A DNA stretch of 64,000 nucleotides from DATMRS01 sp035566015 (GTDB lineage Bacteria > Pseudomonadota > Alphaproteobacteria > Sphingomonadales > Sphingomonadaceae), in the NCBI GenBank assembly GCA_035566015.1, contig DATMRS010000005.1:1-64000 (forward strand), read 5' to 3'. Position 1 is the stretch's first letter. Every line of letters begins with the position of its first letter. The notes beneath the pieces are model-generated. The model did no database searches. It had not been told where the DNA came from and was given only the letters and a program-made list of their open reading frames with translations. Positions 24,709 through 34,071 of this stretch are shown here, in pieces. A program made the position numbers and the translations under genes.

Positions 24709-26648
24709 CCTCTCTTCGCTCGCTCGACGATGCCGCTTTCCGGGCGCGTTACGGCTGCACCCGTTTCGACGCGACCGTGCTCGGCAATCGCTTCGCCTAT
24801 ATATTGGAGCATTTCTGCTCGAAGCTGCTCGCCTGCGCCTTTTCGCCGGTGCTGCGCGATTTCTACGATTTTGCCGCAACGCTGACCGGGCCGCCCGAGC
24901 GGGGCTATCCGACGCCGGTCGTCTCCAAATCCTTCGTCGCCTTCACCGGTACGATGACCGAATCGATCCGCAACACGATCGAGGAATATGGGCCGGAAAG
25001 GCTGACGCAGGGCGACGTCATCATCGCCAACGATCCCTATCGCACCGGCACGCACGTCAACGACATGCTGTTCATCCGCCCCGTCTTCCACGGCGGCGCG
25101 CTATCGGGCTTCGTTAATCTGAAATGCCATCAGCTCGACATGGGCGGATCGGTGCCGGGCGGCTTTTCCGCTACGAAGACGAGCTCTTACGAAAACGGCA
25201 TCGTGCTAAGCCCGCGCGCGCTGATGAAGGAGGGCAGGCCGGTCGACGAGACATGGACGCTGATCTTCGACAACGTCCGTTTCGCCGAACTGCTCCGCCG
25301 CGACATGCAGACGATCATCGCCTGCCTCGATCTGGGCGAAAGGCAGTTGTTGGAAAGCATGGAGCGCTACGGCCGCGATGCGGTGCTCGGCGCGATGGAT
25401 TATGTCTGCGATGCCGATGCCGAGCGGATGGCCGAGGCGCTGGCGGCGATGCCCGATGGCGACTGGACGGGCGAGGCGCTGCTCGATTGCGACGGCGTCG
25501 ACGCGAGCGAGGAATATCCGCTGCGCTGCGCAATCCGCAAGCGCGGTGCGCGAATCGAAGTGGACCTGTCCGGCTCGGCGCGGCAGGCGCGCACCTCGAT
25601 CAACGGCACCTATCTCGACGCCAAGACGATCGTCGGCGTCGTGCTGAAATTCCTCCTCGATCCGCATGGGGCCTTCACCAGCGGCTGCTACCGTCCAGTC
25701 GATATCATCATACCCGACGGCGCGGTCTTCTCCGCGCTGCCGCCCGAAGGCGTGGTCTTCGCTTATGGCGAATCGACCAACGCGCTGCTCGCGGCGATGT
25801 TCTCGGCGCTGGCCGAGCCGCTGGGCCGGGGCGCGGTGGGCGGCGACACGGGCGCGCCCAACATCCATAGCGCATTCGGCGCGCGGCCCGACGGTAGCCC
25901 CTGGGTGTCGATCGGCGTCGGCGGCGGCGAGCGGGGGCCGTGGGGCGGTAGCTCGGCGGGCGATGGCGACAGCTATTCGATCTTCATGTCGGCCAATTCG
26001 ATCGACACGCCGATCGAGGCGGCCGAGGCGGATCAGCCGCTGGCGATCATGCGGCGCGAATATCTCGCCGATTCGGCCGGCGCGGGGGAGAATCGCGGCG
26101 GCGCGGCGGTGCTCAAGGACACACTGTGGCGCGAGGCGGCAAGCCACAACCTCTTCACGCTGCGCTTCAAATGGCCGACCGGCATCGGCGTGCGCGGCGG
26201 CGAGGATGGCGGGCCGGGTGGCGTCTGGCTCTGGCGCGATCCGCCCGGCGCGGGGCAACGGCCGCGCGACGGCTGGGCCGAGGCGATCGGCGTGGCGGGC
26301 CGGATGGACCCGGTGAGCCATGAGCCCCGACCCGACGGCGAGTGGCAATATTTCGGTCGCGAGAAACTGTGGCGGACCGAGGCGGGCGCCACCTTCCGCT
26401 ATCTGAGCAATGGCGGTGGCGGCTGGGGCGATCCCTTTGCGCGCGATCCCGAACGGGTGCTCGCCGACGTGCGCAACGGCTATGTCAGCCTTGCGGGCGC
26501 TGCGCGCGATTATGGCGTTGTGATCCTCGGCGATCCGGGGCGGGACCCCGAGGGCCTGACGATCGAGGGGGCCGCTACGCGGGCGTTGCGCGATCGGGCC
26601 GACTGCGCAACACAAAGCGCGACAGCCGGCGGAGAGGACAGGGCATGA
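24705..26648 (+). CDS. HyuB-family protein (hydantoinase B / acetone carboxylase alpha-like)
   Basis: This 647-residue partner subunit carries hydantoinase B motifs: GDVIIANDPYRTGTHVNDML, a LKCHQLDMGGSVPGG metal-binding segment, GDTGAPNIH and the C-terminal SNGGGGWGDPFARDPE. It overlaps HyuA by 4 nt and the MFS gene by 4 nt, so all are translated together. With HyuA it should form the ATP-dependent enzyme of the operon. Confidence 0.88.
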   Translation: MTSLRSLDDAAFRARYGCTRFDATVLGNRFAYILEHFCSKLLACAFSPVLRDFYDFAATLTGPPERGYPTPVVSKSFVAFTGTMTESIRNTIEEYGPERLTQGDVIIANDPYRTGTHVNDMLFIRPVFHGGALSGFVNLKCHQLDMGGSVPGGFSATKTSSYENGIVLSPRALMKEGRPVDETWTLIFDNVRFAELLRRDMQTIIACLDLGERQLLESMERYGRDAVLGAMDYVCDADAERMAEALAAMPDGDWTGEALLDCDGVDASEEYPLRCAIRKRGARIEVDLSGSARQARTSINGTYLDAKTIVGVVLKFLLDPHGAFTSGCYRPVDIIIPDGAVFSALPPEGVVFAYGESTNALLAAMFSALAEPLGRGAVGGDTGAPNIHSAFGARPDGSPWVSIGVGGGERGPWGGSSAGDGDSYSIFMSANSIDTPIEAAEADQPLAIMRREYLADSAGAGENRGGAAVLKDTLWREAASHNLFTLRFKWPTGIGVRGGEDGGPGGVWLWRDPPGAGQRPRDGWAEAIGVAGRMDPVSHEPRPDGEWQYFGREKLWRTEAGATFRYLSNGGGGWGDPFARDPERVLADVRNGYVSLAGAARDYGVVILGDPGRDPEGLTIEGAATRALRDRADCATQSATAGGEDRA

Positions 26649-27844
26649 AGGCGGGAAGCTGGCGATCGATCCTCGGCATCTATCTGTTCGGCGTTTGCGG
26701 CGGATCGACCGTCAGCAAGATCATTCCCGTGGGCGACGATATCGCGCGCGTGTTCGGCCTCGGGCCGGCGGACTTCGGCTGGCTCGTCTCGCTGGTGGCG
26801 GTGCCTGCCGCCTTGCTGGCGATACCGAGCGGGATCGTCGTGGACCGGTTCGGCCCCCGGCTCGTCCTTATCATCGCGGCTTGCGTCGGCGTGGCGGCGA
26901 ACGCGCTCTATGCGGTCGCGCCCTCGTTGCCCTTCCTGCAACTCGCCCGCCTGCTGGAGGGCGTGGCGATCGTCCATATGTATACCGCCGGCCCCGCGCT
27001 GATGATGGCGACGACCGAAGGCAAGCGACGCACCTCGGCGATGACCTTATGGGCGACCTACATGCCCGTCGGCACCGCGACGGGGCTTGCGATCGGCGGC
27101 CTGTTCGCGGAGGGTGCATACTGGCGGATGGCCTTTGTCGTGGCGGGCCTGCTCTTCGCCGTCGTCGGCCTGCTCGGGCTCCTGCAACCCACGCCCCGGA
27201 TCGAACGGCAAGGCCCCCGGCCGACGATCGGCGCGCAACTGCTCGCGCTGCGCAGCGCCTATTCGAAGCCGGCGCTGCTGCTGCTCGCGCTTGCCTTCTT
27301 CCTGATGATCGGGCTTGGTCTTGGCGCAAACGTCACCTTTCCCACCTATTTTTCGCGGATCCATCACATCACGATCGCGCGCGCGTCCAACATGGTGGCG
27401 CTGGCGACGCTGGCGATGGTGCCGGGCTCGTTGCTGGCGGGCTTCATCCTGGGCAAAGGAGTCAGCCGGCAATGGCTCTTCACCGGGCTGGCGCTGATCG
27501 GGCTTGTCGTCGGTTCGCTGGCCTTCTTCCCCGATCTGGGGCTGCCGGTCCGTTATGTTGTTCTCGCTTTATGGTTCATCGCCTCGGGGGCTGCGACGGC
27601 GGTGCTGCTCGCCACCCTTCCGATCGTGGCGGAGCCCGAGCGGCGCGGCGCGGCGGCGGCGCTCATCAATCAGGCCGGCTCGCTCGCCACCTTCCTCAAT
27701 CCGCCGATCTGGCTGGCTTTCTCGACTGGGCGGGACTGGACGCCTTATGGCGCGCTGATGGCGGCTGGCTGGGGCGTCGCGGTGCTCGCTATGTGGCTAT
27801 TGGCGGCCCGCACCGCCGCAGTACGCACCACCGCCCACGCCTGA
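26645..27844 (+). CDS. MFS transporter of the HyuAB operon
   Basis: This 399-residue, 12-helix major facilitator has the loop 2-3 motif IVVDRFGPRL and a HMYTAGPALMMATTEGKRR segment. It starts within the HyuB stop (ATGA), so it is the last gene of the operon and probably imports the substrate or exports an intermediate. Its specificity cannot be read from sequence. Confidence 0.85.
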   Translation: MKAGSWRSILGIYLFGVCGGSTVSKIIPVGDDIARVFGLGPADFGWLVSLVAVPAALLAIPSGIVVDRFGPRLVLIIAACVGVAANALYAVAPSLPFLQLARLLEGVAIVHMYTAGPALMMATTEGKRRTSAMTLWATYMPVGTATGLAIGGLFAEGAYWRMAFVVAGLLFAVVGLLGLLQPTPRIERQGPRPTIGAQLLALRSAYSKPALLLLALAFFLMIGLGLGANVTFPTYFSRIHHITIARASNMVALATLAMVPGSLLAGFILGKGVSRQWLFTGLALIGLVVGSLAFFPDLGLPVRYVVLALWFIASGAATAVLLATLPIVAEPERRGAAAALINQAGSLATFLNPPIWLAFSTGRDWTPYGALMAAGWGVAVLAMWLLAARTAAVRTTAHA

Positions 27845-27856
27845 CGGCGGGCGGCG

Positions 27857-28480
27857 TCAGGAGGGGGAGTCGAGCGCGGGCGTGGCCGCATCGGGATCGC
27901 CGCTGGGGACGCTGATGTCGACGCGGCGGTTGCGGCTTCGGCCCGCTTCGTCATCCTTGCCGGTGAGGGTGGCGTTGGGCGCGGCCGGGCGCGCCTCGCC
28001 AAGGCCGATTGTGGTGAGATGCGTCGGCGCAACGCCCTTGCTCACCAGATAATCGCGCACCGCCTCCGCGCGTTTCACTGACATGCGCATATTGTCGCGA
28101 TCGTCGCCCTTCGAATCCGAACTGCCGCGAAGCGTGGCGACGCGGTTGGTCGGCGCTATCGCGGCGGCGAGCTTGTCCAGCTCCACCCTCGCCTCGTCGC
28201 TGAGCGTGGCCTTGCCAAAATCGAAATAGACCGTCGCCTCGATCGGCGCGACGGATTTCTTCTCCTTCTCCTCCGCTTCCTTGACGACGGAGGGACGCAT
28301 GATCGAGGCGGTGGGCGTGTCGGTGGGCGTGATGACGTCCGTGGGGGCGGGCGTCTTCTGCTCGGCCTGCTGCTCGCTGGGCGAGAGCGCCTGTTCGTTC
28401 CCATTCCCGCCGTCGCAGGCGGACAAGGCAAGGGAGGGCAGCAGCGCCAGGGCAATCGCGATCGCGGGCCGTTCGATCAT
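27857..28480 (-). CDS. OmpA-family lipoprotein
   Basis: This is a 207-residue outer-membrane lipoprotein. The start at 28480 follows AAGGATGG and gives a signal peptide with lipobox SLALSAC. A Pro/Thr-rich linker leads to an OmpA C-terminal peptidoglycan-binding domain (VYFDFGKATLSDEA; RGSSDSKGDDRDN; RSRNRRVDIS). It should anchor the outer membrane to peptidoglycan. It is convergent with the MFS gene after only 12 nt. Confidence 0.9.
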   Translation of the reverse strand: MIERPAIAIALALLPSLALSACDGGNGNEQALSPSEQQAEQKTPAPTDVITPTDTPTASIMRPSVVKEAEEKEKKSVAPIEATVYFDFGKATLSDEARVELDKLAAAIAPTNRVATLRGSSDSKGDDRDNMRMSVKRAEAVRDYLVSKGVAPTHLTTIGLGEARPAAPNATLTGKDDEAGRSRNRRVDISVPSGDPDAATPALDSPS

Positions 28481-28531
28481 TCCATCCTTCTTTTCCGGCG
28501 GGGGCACGTCAAGCGCGTGGCTCCGCCTGTT

Positions 28532-30391
28532 TCACGTCTCTCCCGCCGCCAAAGCGGGCGGATCGGAAGGTTTGCCGCCTTTTGTCCCGGCTGTCACCTT
28601 TTGGCGGGTCGCCCTGGGCGGCGCATAGGAAATAACGGTATCGCCGATTTCGGGCGTGGGCCGCGAGGCATGCGTGAAAAAGCGCATCGTCCCGTTCTTG
28701 CGCAACAGCAGCAACAGGTCCGCCTCATCGGGCAGCGCCGCCTTCACCGCATCGAAATCGAACTGCTCACCGACCTTGGTCTTGCGGAAGGTCCAGCCTG
28801 CCTGCTCGCGCGCGCGAAGGTCCTCGACGCCGAGGCCCGAGGCGAAGAGCGCGCGGCCACGCAGCGTTTTGGGCAGATGGCGGGGATCGTCGCCCGCGGC
28901 GCTGCCGAGCTGGTAGACCGCGTCGCGGCCCAGCTCGGGCGCGAATTCGGTGCAGACGAGCGCGTTATACGCCTCATTGTCGGTGGTCGCGACGAGGAGC
29001 TGGAACTGGCCAAGATCGATCCGGTCCTGCGCCGCCTCGCTCAATATCTCGCCGTGGAAGCTGGGTATGCCCATCGCGCGCGCTGGCGACAGGCGCTGCC
29101 AGCTCGTTTCGCTCAATGTCACCGGCACGCCCTGCTGGCGCAGATATTCGGCAAGGGACAGGCTCCACGAGGTCGCGCCGACGATCAGGACGCCCTGCTT
29201 CGTCTCCGCCTCGATCCCCAGCCAGCGGGCGAACAGGCGCGCGGTGAAGCCGTGCGCGACAATCGTCGCGCCGACCACCGCGAAGGACAGCGCCACCAGC
29301 GTGAAGCCGTCGCCATAGCCCAGGCGGTTGAGCCGCAGCGCGAACAGGCCCGAGACGGCGACCGCGACGATGCCGCGCGGTGCGATCCAGGCGATGAACA
29401 GTCGCTCGGGCCAAGGCATGCGCGAGAAAGCGAGGCTGGCGAGCACGCTCGCCGGGCGGACGACGAGCAGCAGCACCGCGACGAAGCCGATGAAGCGCCA
29501 TTCGAACTGCTTCAGCACGTCGAGATTGAGCGAGGCCGACAGGAGGATGAAGACGCCCGAGACGAGCAGGACGGTGATATTCTCCTTGAAATGCTGGAAG
29601 TCGCGGAAGCCCTCCAGCCGCATATTGGCCAGCGACACGCCCATCACGGTAACGGCGAGCAGCCCGGTTTCCTGTTGCACCATGTTCGACAGCACGAACG
29701 CGCCGATCACCATCACCAGCAGCACCGGCGATTTCAGGAATTCGGGCACATGGCCGCGCGGGAACAGCCAGGCGATGACGTAAGCGGCGGCAAAGCCGAT
29801 CAGCCCCGCCGCGATCGCTGCCGTTGCGACCATGGCGACCGTGCCGAACACCGTCCCGCCATCCTCCGCGTGGAGCAGATATTCGTAGGTGACGACGGCG
29901 AACAGCGCGCCGATCGGATCGTTGACGATCGCTTCCCACTTGAGCGCCGCACGCGGCCGTGCGCCGATGTTGAGCTGGCGCAGCAGCGGGATCACCACCG
30001 TTGGCCCGGTGACGACGAGAATGCCCGAGAAGAGGATCGCGACGGGCCAGACCAGCCCCGCCACATAATAACAGGTAAGCGCACCCATCACCCAGGCGAG
30101 CGGCACGCCGATCAGGACCAGCCGCGACACCGCGCCTTCGGCATGGCGCAATTCGCGGAAGTTGAGGCTCAACCCGCCGACGAACAGGATGATGGCGACC
30201 GCGATCGAGATGGCCGGGTCGAGCATCGCGCCGAAATCGCGCTGCGGCTGGATGATGCCCGTCAGCGGCCCGGCGACGAGGCCGGCGAAGAGCAGCAGCG
30301 CGATCGCGGGCCAGTTGGTGCGCCACGCCACCCATTGCGCGCCGACGCCCAATATGCCGATCAGCGCGATGACGAAGGAATTATGCCCCAT
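28532..30391 (-). CDS. Cation:proton antiporter (CPA1-type) with C-terminal Rossmann/RCK domain
   Basis: This 619-residue inner-membrane antiporter has about 12 helices in residues 1-390, with the ion-binding ND motif in WEAIVNDPIGALFAV and LVVTGPTVVIPLL. The cytoplasmic part has a TrkA-N-like nucleotide fold (GVLIVGATSWSLSLAEYL) and an RCK_C-like end (GDTVISYAPP). It probably exchanges Na+ or K+ for protons under nucleotide or ligand control. It is transcribed alone, upstream of the OmpA lipoprotein (51 nt), with which it could be co-transcribed. Confidence 0.88.
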   Translation of the reverse strand: MGHNSFVIALIGILGVGAQWVAWRTNWPAIALLLFAGLVAGPLTGIIQPQRDFGAMLDPAISIAVAIILFVGGLSLNFRELRHAEGAVSRLVLIGVPLAWVMGALTCYYVAGLVWPVAILFSGILVVTGPTVVIPLLRQLNIGARPRAALKWEAIVNDPIGALFAVVTYEYLLHAEDGGTVFGTVAMVATAAIAAGLIGFAAAYVIAWLFPRGHVPEFLKSPVLLVMVIGAFVLSNMVQQETGLLAVTVMGVSLANMRLEGFRDFQHFKENITVLLVSGVFILLSASLNLDVLKQFEWRFIGFVAVLLLVVRPASVLASLAFSRMPWPERLFIAWIAPRGIVAVAVSGLFALRLNRLGYGDGFTLVALSFAVVGATIVAHGFTARLFARWLGIEAETKQGVLIVGATSWSLSLAEYLRQQGVPVTLSETSWQRLSPARAMGIPSFHGEILSEAAQDRIDLGQFQLLVATTDNEAYNALVCTEFAPELGRDAVYQLGSAAGDDPRHLPKTLRGRALFASGLGVEDLRAREQAGWTFRKTKVGEQFDFDAVKAALPDEADLLLLLRKNGTMRFFTHASRPTPEIGDTVISYAPPRATRQKVTAGTKGGKPSDPPALAAGET

Positions 30392-30510
30392 GGGGACGAC
30401 GCCTCCCGCCCATCAGCCGGAAGACCTCGCTCAAGGTCGCTGGATATCCGCCCGCGATCATCAGGGACGACGTAAAGCCTGTGGGCGAGGTGTCAACGAC
30501 AGGCGGCGGA

Positions 30511-31743
30511 TCAGTCCACCGCGCGGCCGGGCGCGGTTTCCCTGAGGCCGAGGCAGAAGAGCCCCGCGGCGATGGCGCAGATCATGCAGAGCCAGAGCGT
30601 TGCTTCGAGTCCCAGCGCGTCGGCGGCGCGGCCGGCGACGAAGGGTGCGACGACGCCGCCCAGCAGCTCGGCCGTCCCCATCGACAGGCCGATCGCGCTG
30701 GTCGTCAGCGCGGCGGGCACGCTTTCGGACGGGATCACTGCGCAATAGAGTGGCGCGATCCCCACCGGCAGCCAGCCGATCAGGATGGCGAGGCCCAGCA
30801 GCACCGGCGAGGAAGGCAGCAGGAGCAGCGCGAGCGGGGTGCCGATGCCGGCGAAGCAGGCGATCGCACAGACCGGCTTGCGCCCGATCCGGTCGCTGAG
30901 CCAAGGCAGCAGCGTGCCGCCGACGATCCCGGCGAGCCCACCCATGCCGAGCACCCAGCCCATCGTCGCGGGCGCGAGGCCCTTCACCTGCGTCAGATAG
31001 ACGGGCAGGAAGACGTTCTGGATCATCAGCCACGCACTGAACAGCGCTGCGATCGCGATCGAGGCGCGCATGTTGCCGATCCGCCAGAAGGTGGCGATGG
31101 CCGTGCCGAGCGGAATTGTCTTGCCTTTCGCCGCAACCGGCCTCGGCGCGTCGGGCCGCATGTAGAAGAATAGCGAGAGCGCGAGCAGCAGCCCCGGCAC
31201 GCCCGACAGGAAGAAGGCGACACGCCATCCGTAGAGATCGGCCAGCGAGGTGACGAGCACCGGACCGATCATCGCGCCGAGCAGGAAGGCGCCGCTCATC
31301 TGCATGACGCCCATATTGAGCCCGCGCCGGCGCGGATCGGATTCGTCGGCCATCACCGCTTGCGAGATCGGCACCATCGGCCCTTCGGCGAGGCCCAGCA
31401 GGAAACGCGCGCCGAACAGGAAGAGGAAGCCCGCCGCCAGCCCCGACAGCGCGGAGAAGAGCGAGAAGGCGACGGTGGCGAGCACGAACATCGTCTTGCG
31501 CCGCCCGGTCGTGTCCGCCACCCGCCCCAGCCAGAAGGCACTGATCGCCACCGCCAGCGACAGGCTGGCGGCGAGCAGGCCGAGCTGGGTATTCGAAAGC
31601 CCCAGATCGGCGACGATATAGGGCGAGAGATAGCTGGCGGTCAGCCGGTCGAGCGCGACGAAGCCGTTGGCGAGGCTGAGGAGTGCCAGGAGGCCCAGCT
31701 CATAGCGCCGCGATGTGCGGCCGGTTCGTACCCGTGTCGTCAT
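30511..31743 (-). CDS. MFS transporter paired with Rieske oxygenase
   Basis: This 410-residue, 12-helix transporter has LGRVADTTGRRKTMF in loop 2-3, WLSDRIGRKPVC in loop 8-9 and the GARFLLGLAEGPMVP segment common in anion:cation symporter-type carriers. The ATG at 31743 is preferred over upstream codons lying in a poorly conserved stretch. It follows the Rieske gene by 87 nt on the same strand and probably imports its aromatic acid substrate. Confidence 0.87.
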   Translation of the reverse strand: MTTRVRTGRTSRRYELGLLALLSLANGFVALDRLTASYLSPYIVADLGLSNTQLGLLAASLSLAVAISAFWLGRVADTTGRRKTMFVLATVAFSLFSALSGLAAGFLFLFGARFLLGLAEGPMVPISQAVMADESDPRRRGLNMGVMQMSGAFLLGAMIGPVLVTSLADLYGWRVAFFLSGVPGLLLALSLFFYMRPDAPRPVAAKGKTIPLGTAIATFWRIGNMRASIAIAALFSAWLMIQNVFLPVYLTQVKGLAPATMGWVLGMGGLAGIVGGTLLPWLSDRIGRKPVCAIACFAGIGTPLALLLLPSSPVLLGLAILIGWLPVGIAPLYCAVIPSESVPAALTTSAIGLSMGTAELLGGVVAPFVAGRAADALGLEATLWLCMICAIAAGLFCLGLRETAPGRAVD

Positions 31744-31830
31744 GCGGCCCCCGAGGCGATGGGCGGGGCGACGCGAATGCGGCCCGTCGCGCGGAGGGTT
31801 GCCCGTCCGCGCGGGCCTGCGCAAGCCTTG

Positions 31831-32928
31831 TCAGGCGGCGGACGCCTCGCTTGTCGCCGGCCGCGATCGATCGCGCGCTTCCATTTCGCGTTTTATCAAG
31901 TTTTCCAGCATCTTGCGCCCTTTGACGACGGCGACGTCGCCCGCCGTCATCAGTTCCCGGACGCGGCCCTCCCTGGGCAGAAGGCGTTCGATCTCCTCGC
32001 TGGCGAAAATGTCCTCGGCGATGATCTTGTCGATGCCGTCTTTGAGCACGGTCATCGCCTGCGATTTGGGTTGACCCTTCTTCACCGTCATCGCGAAGAA
32101 ATAATGGGCGGTCGTCCGCGTCGCCGGGGTGATCGCATGATAGACGATCGTCTCCTGCAATATCTCACCGGGCTTATCGCTGTCGCTGCTTGTCGACGTC
32201 CGGTTCTGGCCGACATGGATCGCGGGCAGGTGGAAGGTGAAGTCGATCACGAAATCGATCTTGTCGATGCCGTGGCGCTCCTTCGTCCACGGCGGCGCCT
32301 CCGCATTCACCACATGCCGCGCGCTGCGCACCCAGCCTTCGCCGCTCGTCACCTCGTCGCGCGTCGTCGCCACGCCCTCGGTGCCGATGCTCGTCTCGTG
32401 GAGATAGGCGAGATGCGAGAGATCGAGCAGATTGTCGTGGAGGAGCTGATAGCGGCCCTTCACGTCATAATGGTTGAGCGGCACCGAATAGGTGCCGTTG
32501 GGCAGATCCTCGTCATGAAGTTCCAGCGCGTCATGATCGGGGATCAGGCTTTCGTCGGCCGCGTCGGGATCGCCCATCCATATCCACAGCCACTTCCATT
32601 TTTCCACCAGCGGGAATTTGCGGATGCCGAACGCCGGCGGCACCCGGTCCTGCGTCGGAATGCGCGTGCAGCGGCCGTTCGGGCCGAAGGCGATGCCGTG
32701 ATAGCTGCAGACGAGGACGTCGCCCTCCAGCCTGCCCGCCGCCATCGGGTACATGCGATGCGGACAGCGCCCGTCGAGCGCGACCGCCTCGCCATCCTGC
32801 TTGCGATAGAGGACGACGGGTTGGTCGAGGAACCAGCGTTCCATCGGCGTGCGCGTGATCTCATCGGCCAGGGCCGCGACATACCAGGCGTTCTCGACGG
32901 CAAAACAGCCTTCCGCGAAAGGATGCAT
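31831..32928 (-). CDS. Rieske non-heme iron oxygenase, VanA-like
   Basis: This 365-residue oxygenase subunit has the Rieske [2Fe-2S] ligands C55-P-H57 and C74-S-Y-H77, and mononuclear iron ligands in DLSHLAYLH (H171, H176). It resembles the vanillate O-demethylase/phenylpropionate oxygenase group, which demethylates or hydroxylates aromatic acids. The start at 32928 is chosen for GGGAGAGG upstream; ATG 32958 is an alternative. No reductase gene (VanB type) is adjacent, so a reductase must be supplied from elsewhere. A 15-bp palindrome lies 36 nt upstream, between it and the divergent regulator. Confidence 0.88.
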   Translation of the reverse strand: MHPFAEGCFAVENAWYVAALADEITRTPMERWFLDQPVVLYRKQDGEAVALDGRCPHRMYPMAAGRLEGDVLVCSYHGIAFGPNGRCTRIPTQDRVPPAFGIRKFPLVEKWKWLWIWMGDPDAADESLIPDHDALELHDEDLPNGTYSVPLNHYDVKGRYQLLHDNLLDLSHLAYLHETSIGTEGVATTRDEVTSGEGWVRSARHVVNAEAPPWTKERHGIDKIDFVIDFTFHLPAIHVGQNRTSTSSDSDKPGEILQETIVYHAITPATRTTAHYFFAMTVKKGQPKSQAMTVLKDGIDKIIAEDIFASEEIERLLPREGRVRELMTAGDVAVVKGRKMLENLIKREMEARDRSRPATSEASAA

Positions 32929-32964
32929 TTCGGCCTCTCCCAATCCTGCCGGAATCATGTCCGT

Positions 32965-32979
32965 TACAAATGATTTGTA
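32965..32979. promoter_or_regulatory. Candidate operator TACAAATGATTTGTA
   Basis: This 15-bp palindrome, symmetric about one base, lies in the divergent promoter of the Rieske oxygenase and the tandem-MarR gene. It is followed by an A/T-rich segment. It is the natural binding site for the neighbouring regulator, by position only. Confidence 0.55.
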
Positions 32980-33084
32980 GCGTACATATATAGGCTGTCA
33001 AGCGCCGCTTGCTTGTCAGGTCGGAAGGGGGCGGATAGGCAGGCCTGCCAGAAGCGGCCGCAGGGGAGGCACAGCAGCGCCGAT

Positions 33085-34047
33085 ATGAGATCCGGGACCG
33101 CCGCGATGCCGGACGCCGTCGCCACTTATTATTCCCGTATCGCGCCGCAGCTTCGCGCGATCGGCCAGGCGAATGCCGGGCGGATGGCCGAAGCGCTCGA
33201 CCGGCTGGGCGTCACCGCCGGCCAGATCGAATTGCTCGGCGCGTGCCTGTTGCTCGATACCGCCGATCAGAGCAGCCTCGCGCGCGCGCTTGGCATCGAT
33301 GCCGCGTCGGTGATGACCCTGGTGGACCGGTTGGAGGCGGCGGGGCTGGTGCGGCGCGAAGCCGGCGCGGACAGGCGGCGGCGCATCGTGCGCGCGCGCA
33401 GGCGGGCCGCCGCGATCGTCGAAAGCGGCTTGCCTATCCTGATCGACGCGAGCGCCGCCACGCTCGCGGTGCTGGGCGCGGAGGCGGAGGATTTTCTGGG
33501 CGCGCTCTCCCGCCTCGCATCTTTCCCCGGGTCGGGGGCGCCCGATTATGATTCCGCGCTGCTCCGGTCCGCGCCGGGCTATGCCGCGCTCTCACCGCTG
33601 TTCGAAACGCTCGGCTTTCTCGCGCGGCGGGCGGGGCAGGTCTGCCATGCACTTTATGAGCAGGAGGGCGCAGCCTGCGGGGCGAACGGCCTCGAATATC
33701 TCATCCTGCATCTCGTCGATCGCGGCCTTATCGCCAATCAGGCGGATTTCACGCGCGCCATCGGTGTCAGCCGGTCCAGTTCGCTGCCTGCCATCCGTCG
33801 GCTCGAACAACGCCATTGCCTCGTGCGCGAGCGGGCGAAGGGTGATGCGCGGCTGCGCGTGTTCCGGCTCACCCCCACGGGCAAGGCGCTCCATGCCGCG
33901 ATGGATCGCGCGGCGGACGCCTATGAGCAGCGTCTGCTTGCCGCGCTCGCCCCGCGCGCGCGTCCCCGCTTTCTGAAAAACCTGCGCGCGGTGCTGATGG
34001 ACGTGCGCCGGCGGGCCGCGCCCGGCAGGCCCGAAGACCTGCCGTAG
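33085..34047 (+). CDS. Regulator with two tandem MarR winged-helix domains
   Basis: This 320-residue protein contains two MarR-like units in one chain. The first has its recognition region at residues 63-110 (SLARALGIDAASVMTLVDRL, then a basic wing); the second at 221-270 (DFTRAIGVSRSSSLPAIRRL, wing RLRVFRLTPTGK). Ordinary MarR proteins are about 150 residues and act as dimers, so this may bind DNA as an intramolecular pseudo-dimer. It diverges from the Rieske oxygenase and probably controls it. ATG 33085 is likely; 33106 is an alternative. Confidence 0.82.
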   Translation: MRSGTAAMPDAVATYYSRIAPQLRAIGQANAGRMAEALDRLGVTAGQIELLGACLLLDTADQSSLARALGIDAASVMTLVDRLEAAGLVRREAGADRRRRIVRARRRAAAIVESGLPILIDASAATLAVLGAEAEDFLGALSRLASFPGSGAPDYDSALLRSAPGYAALSPLFETLGFLARRAGQVCHALYEQEGAACGANGLEYLILHLVDRGLIANQADFTRAIGVSRSSSLPAIRRLEQRHCLVRERAKGDARLRVFRLTPTGKALHAAMDRAADAYEQRLLAALAPRARPRFLKNLRAVLMDVRRRAAPGRPEDLP

Positions 34048-34071
34048 GGGATTATTTTCGGATCAGGCCGG

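Noticed and set aside
23119..24879. A 586-codon open frame on the minus strand opposite HyuA
   Set aside because: It is an antisense shadow of a clear HyuA-family gene, without recognisable motif or ribosome site.
28517..30475. A 652-codon open frame on the plus strand opposite the antiporter
   Set aside because: It is a low-complexity His/Asp/Gln/Arg-rich translation, antisense to a convincing membrane transporter with CPA motifs.
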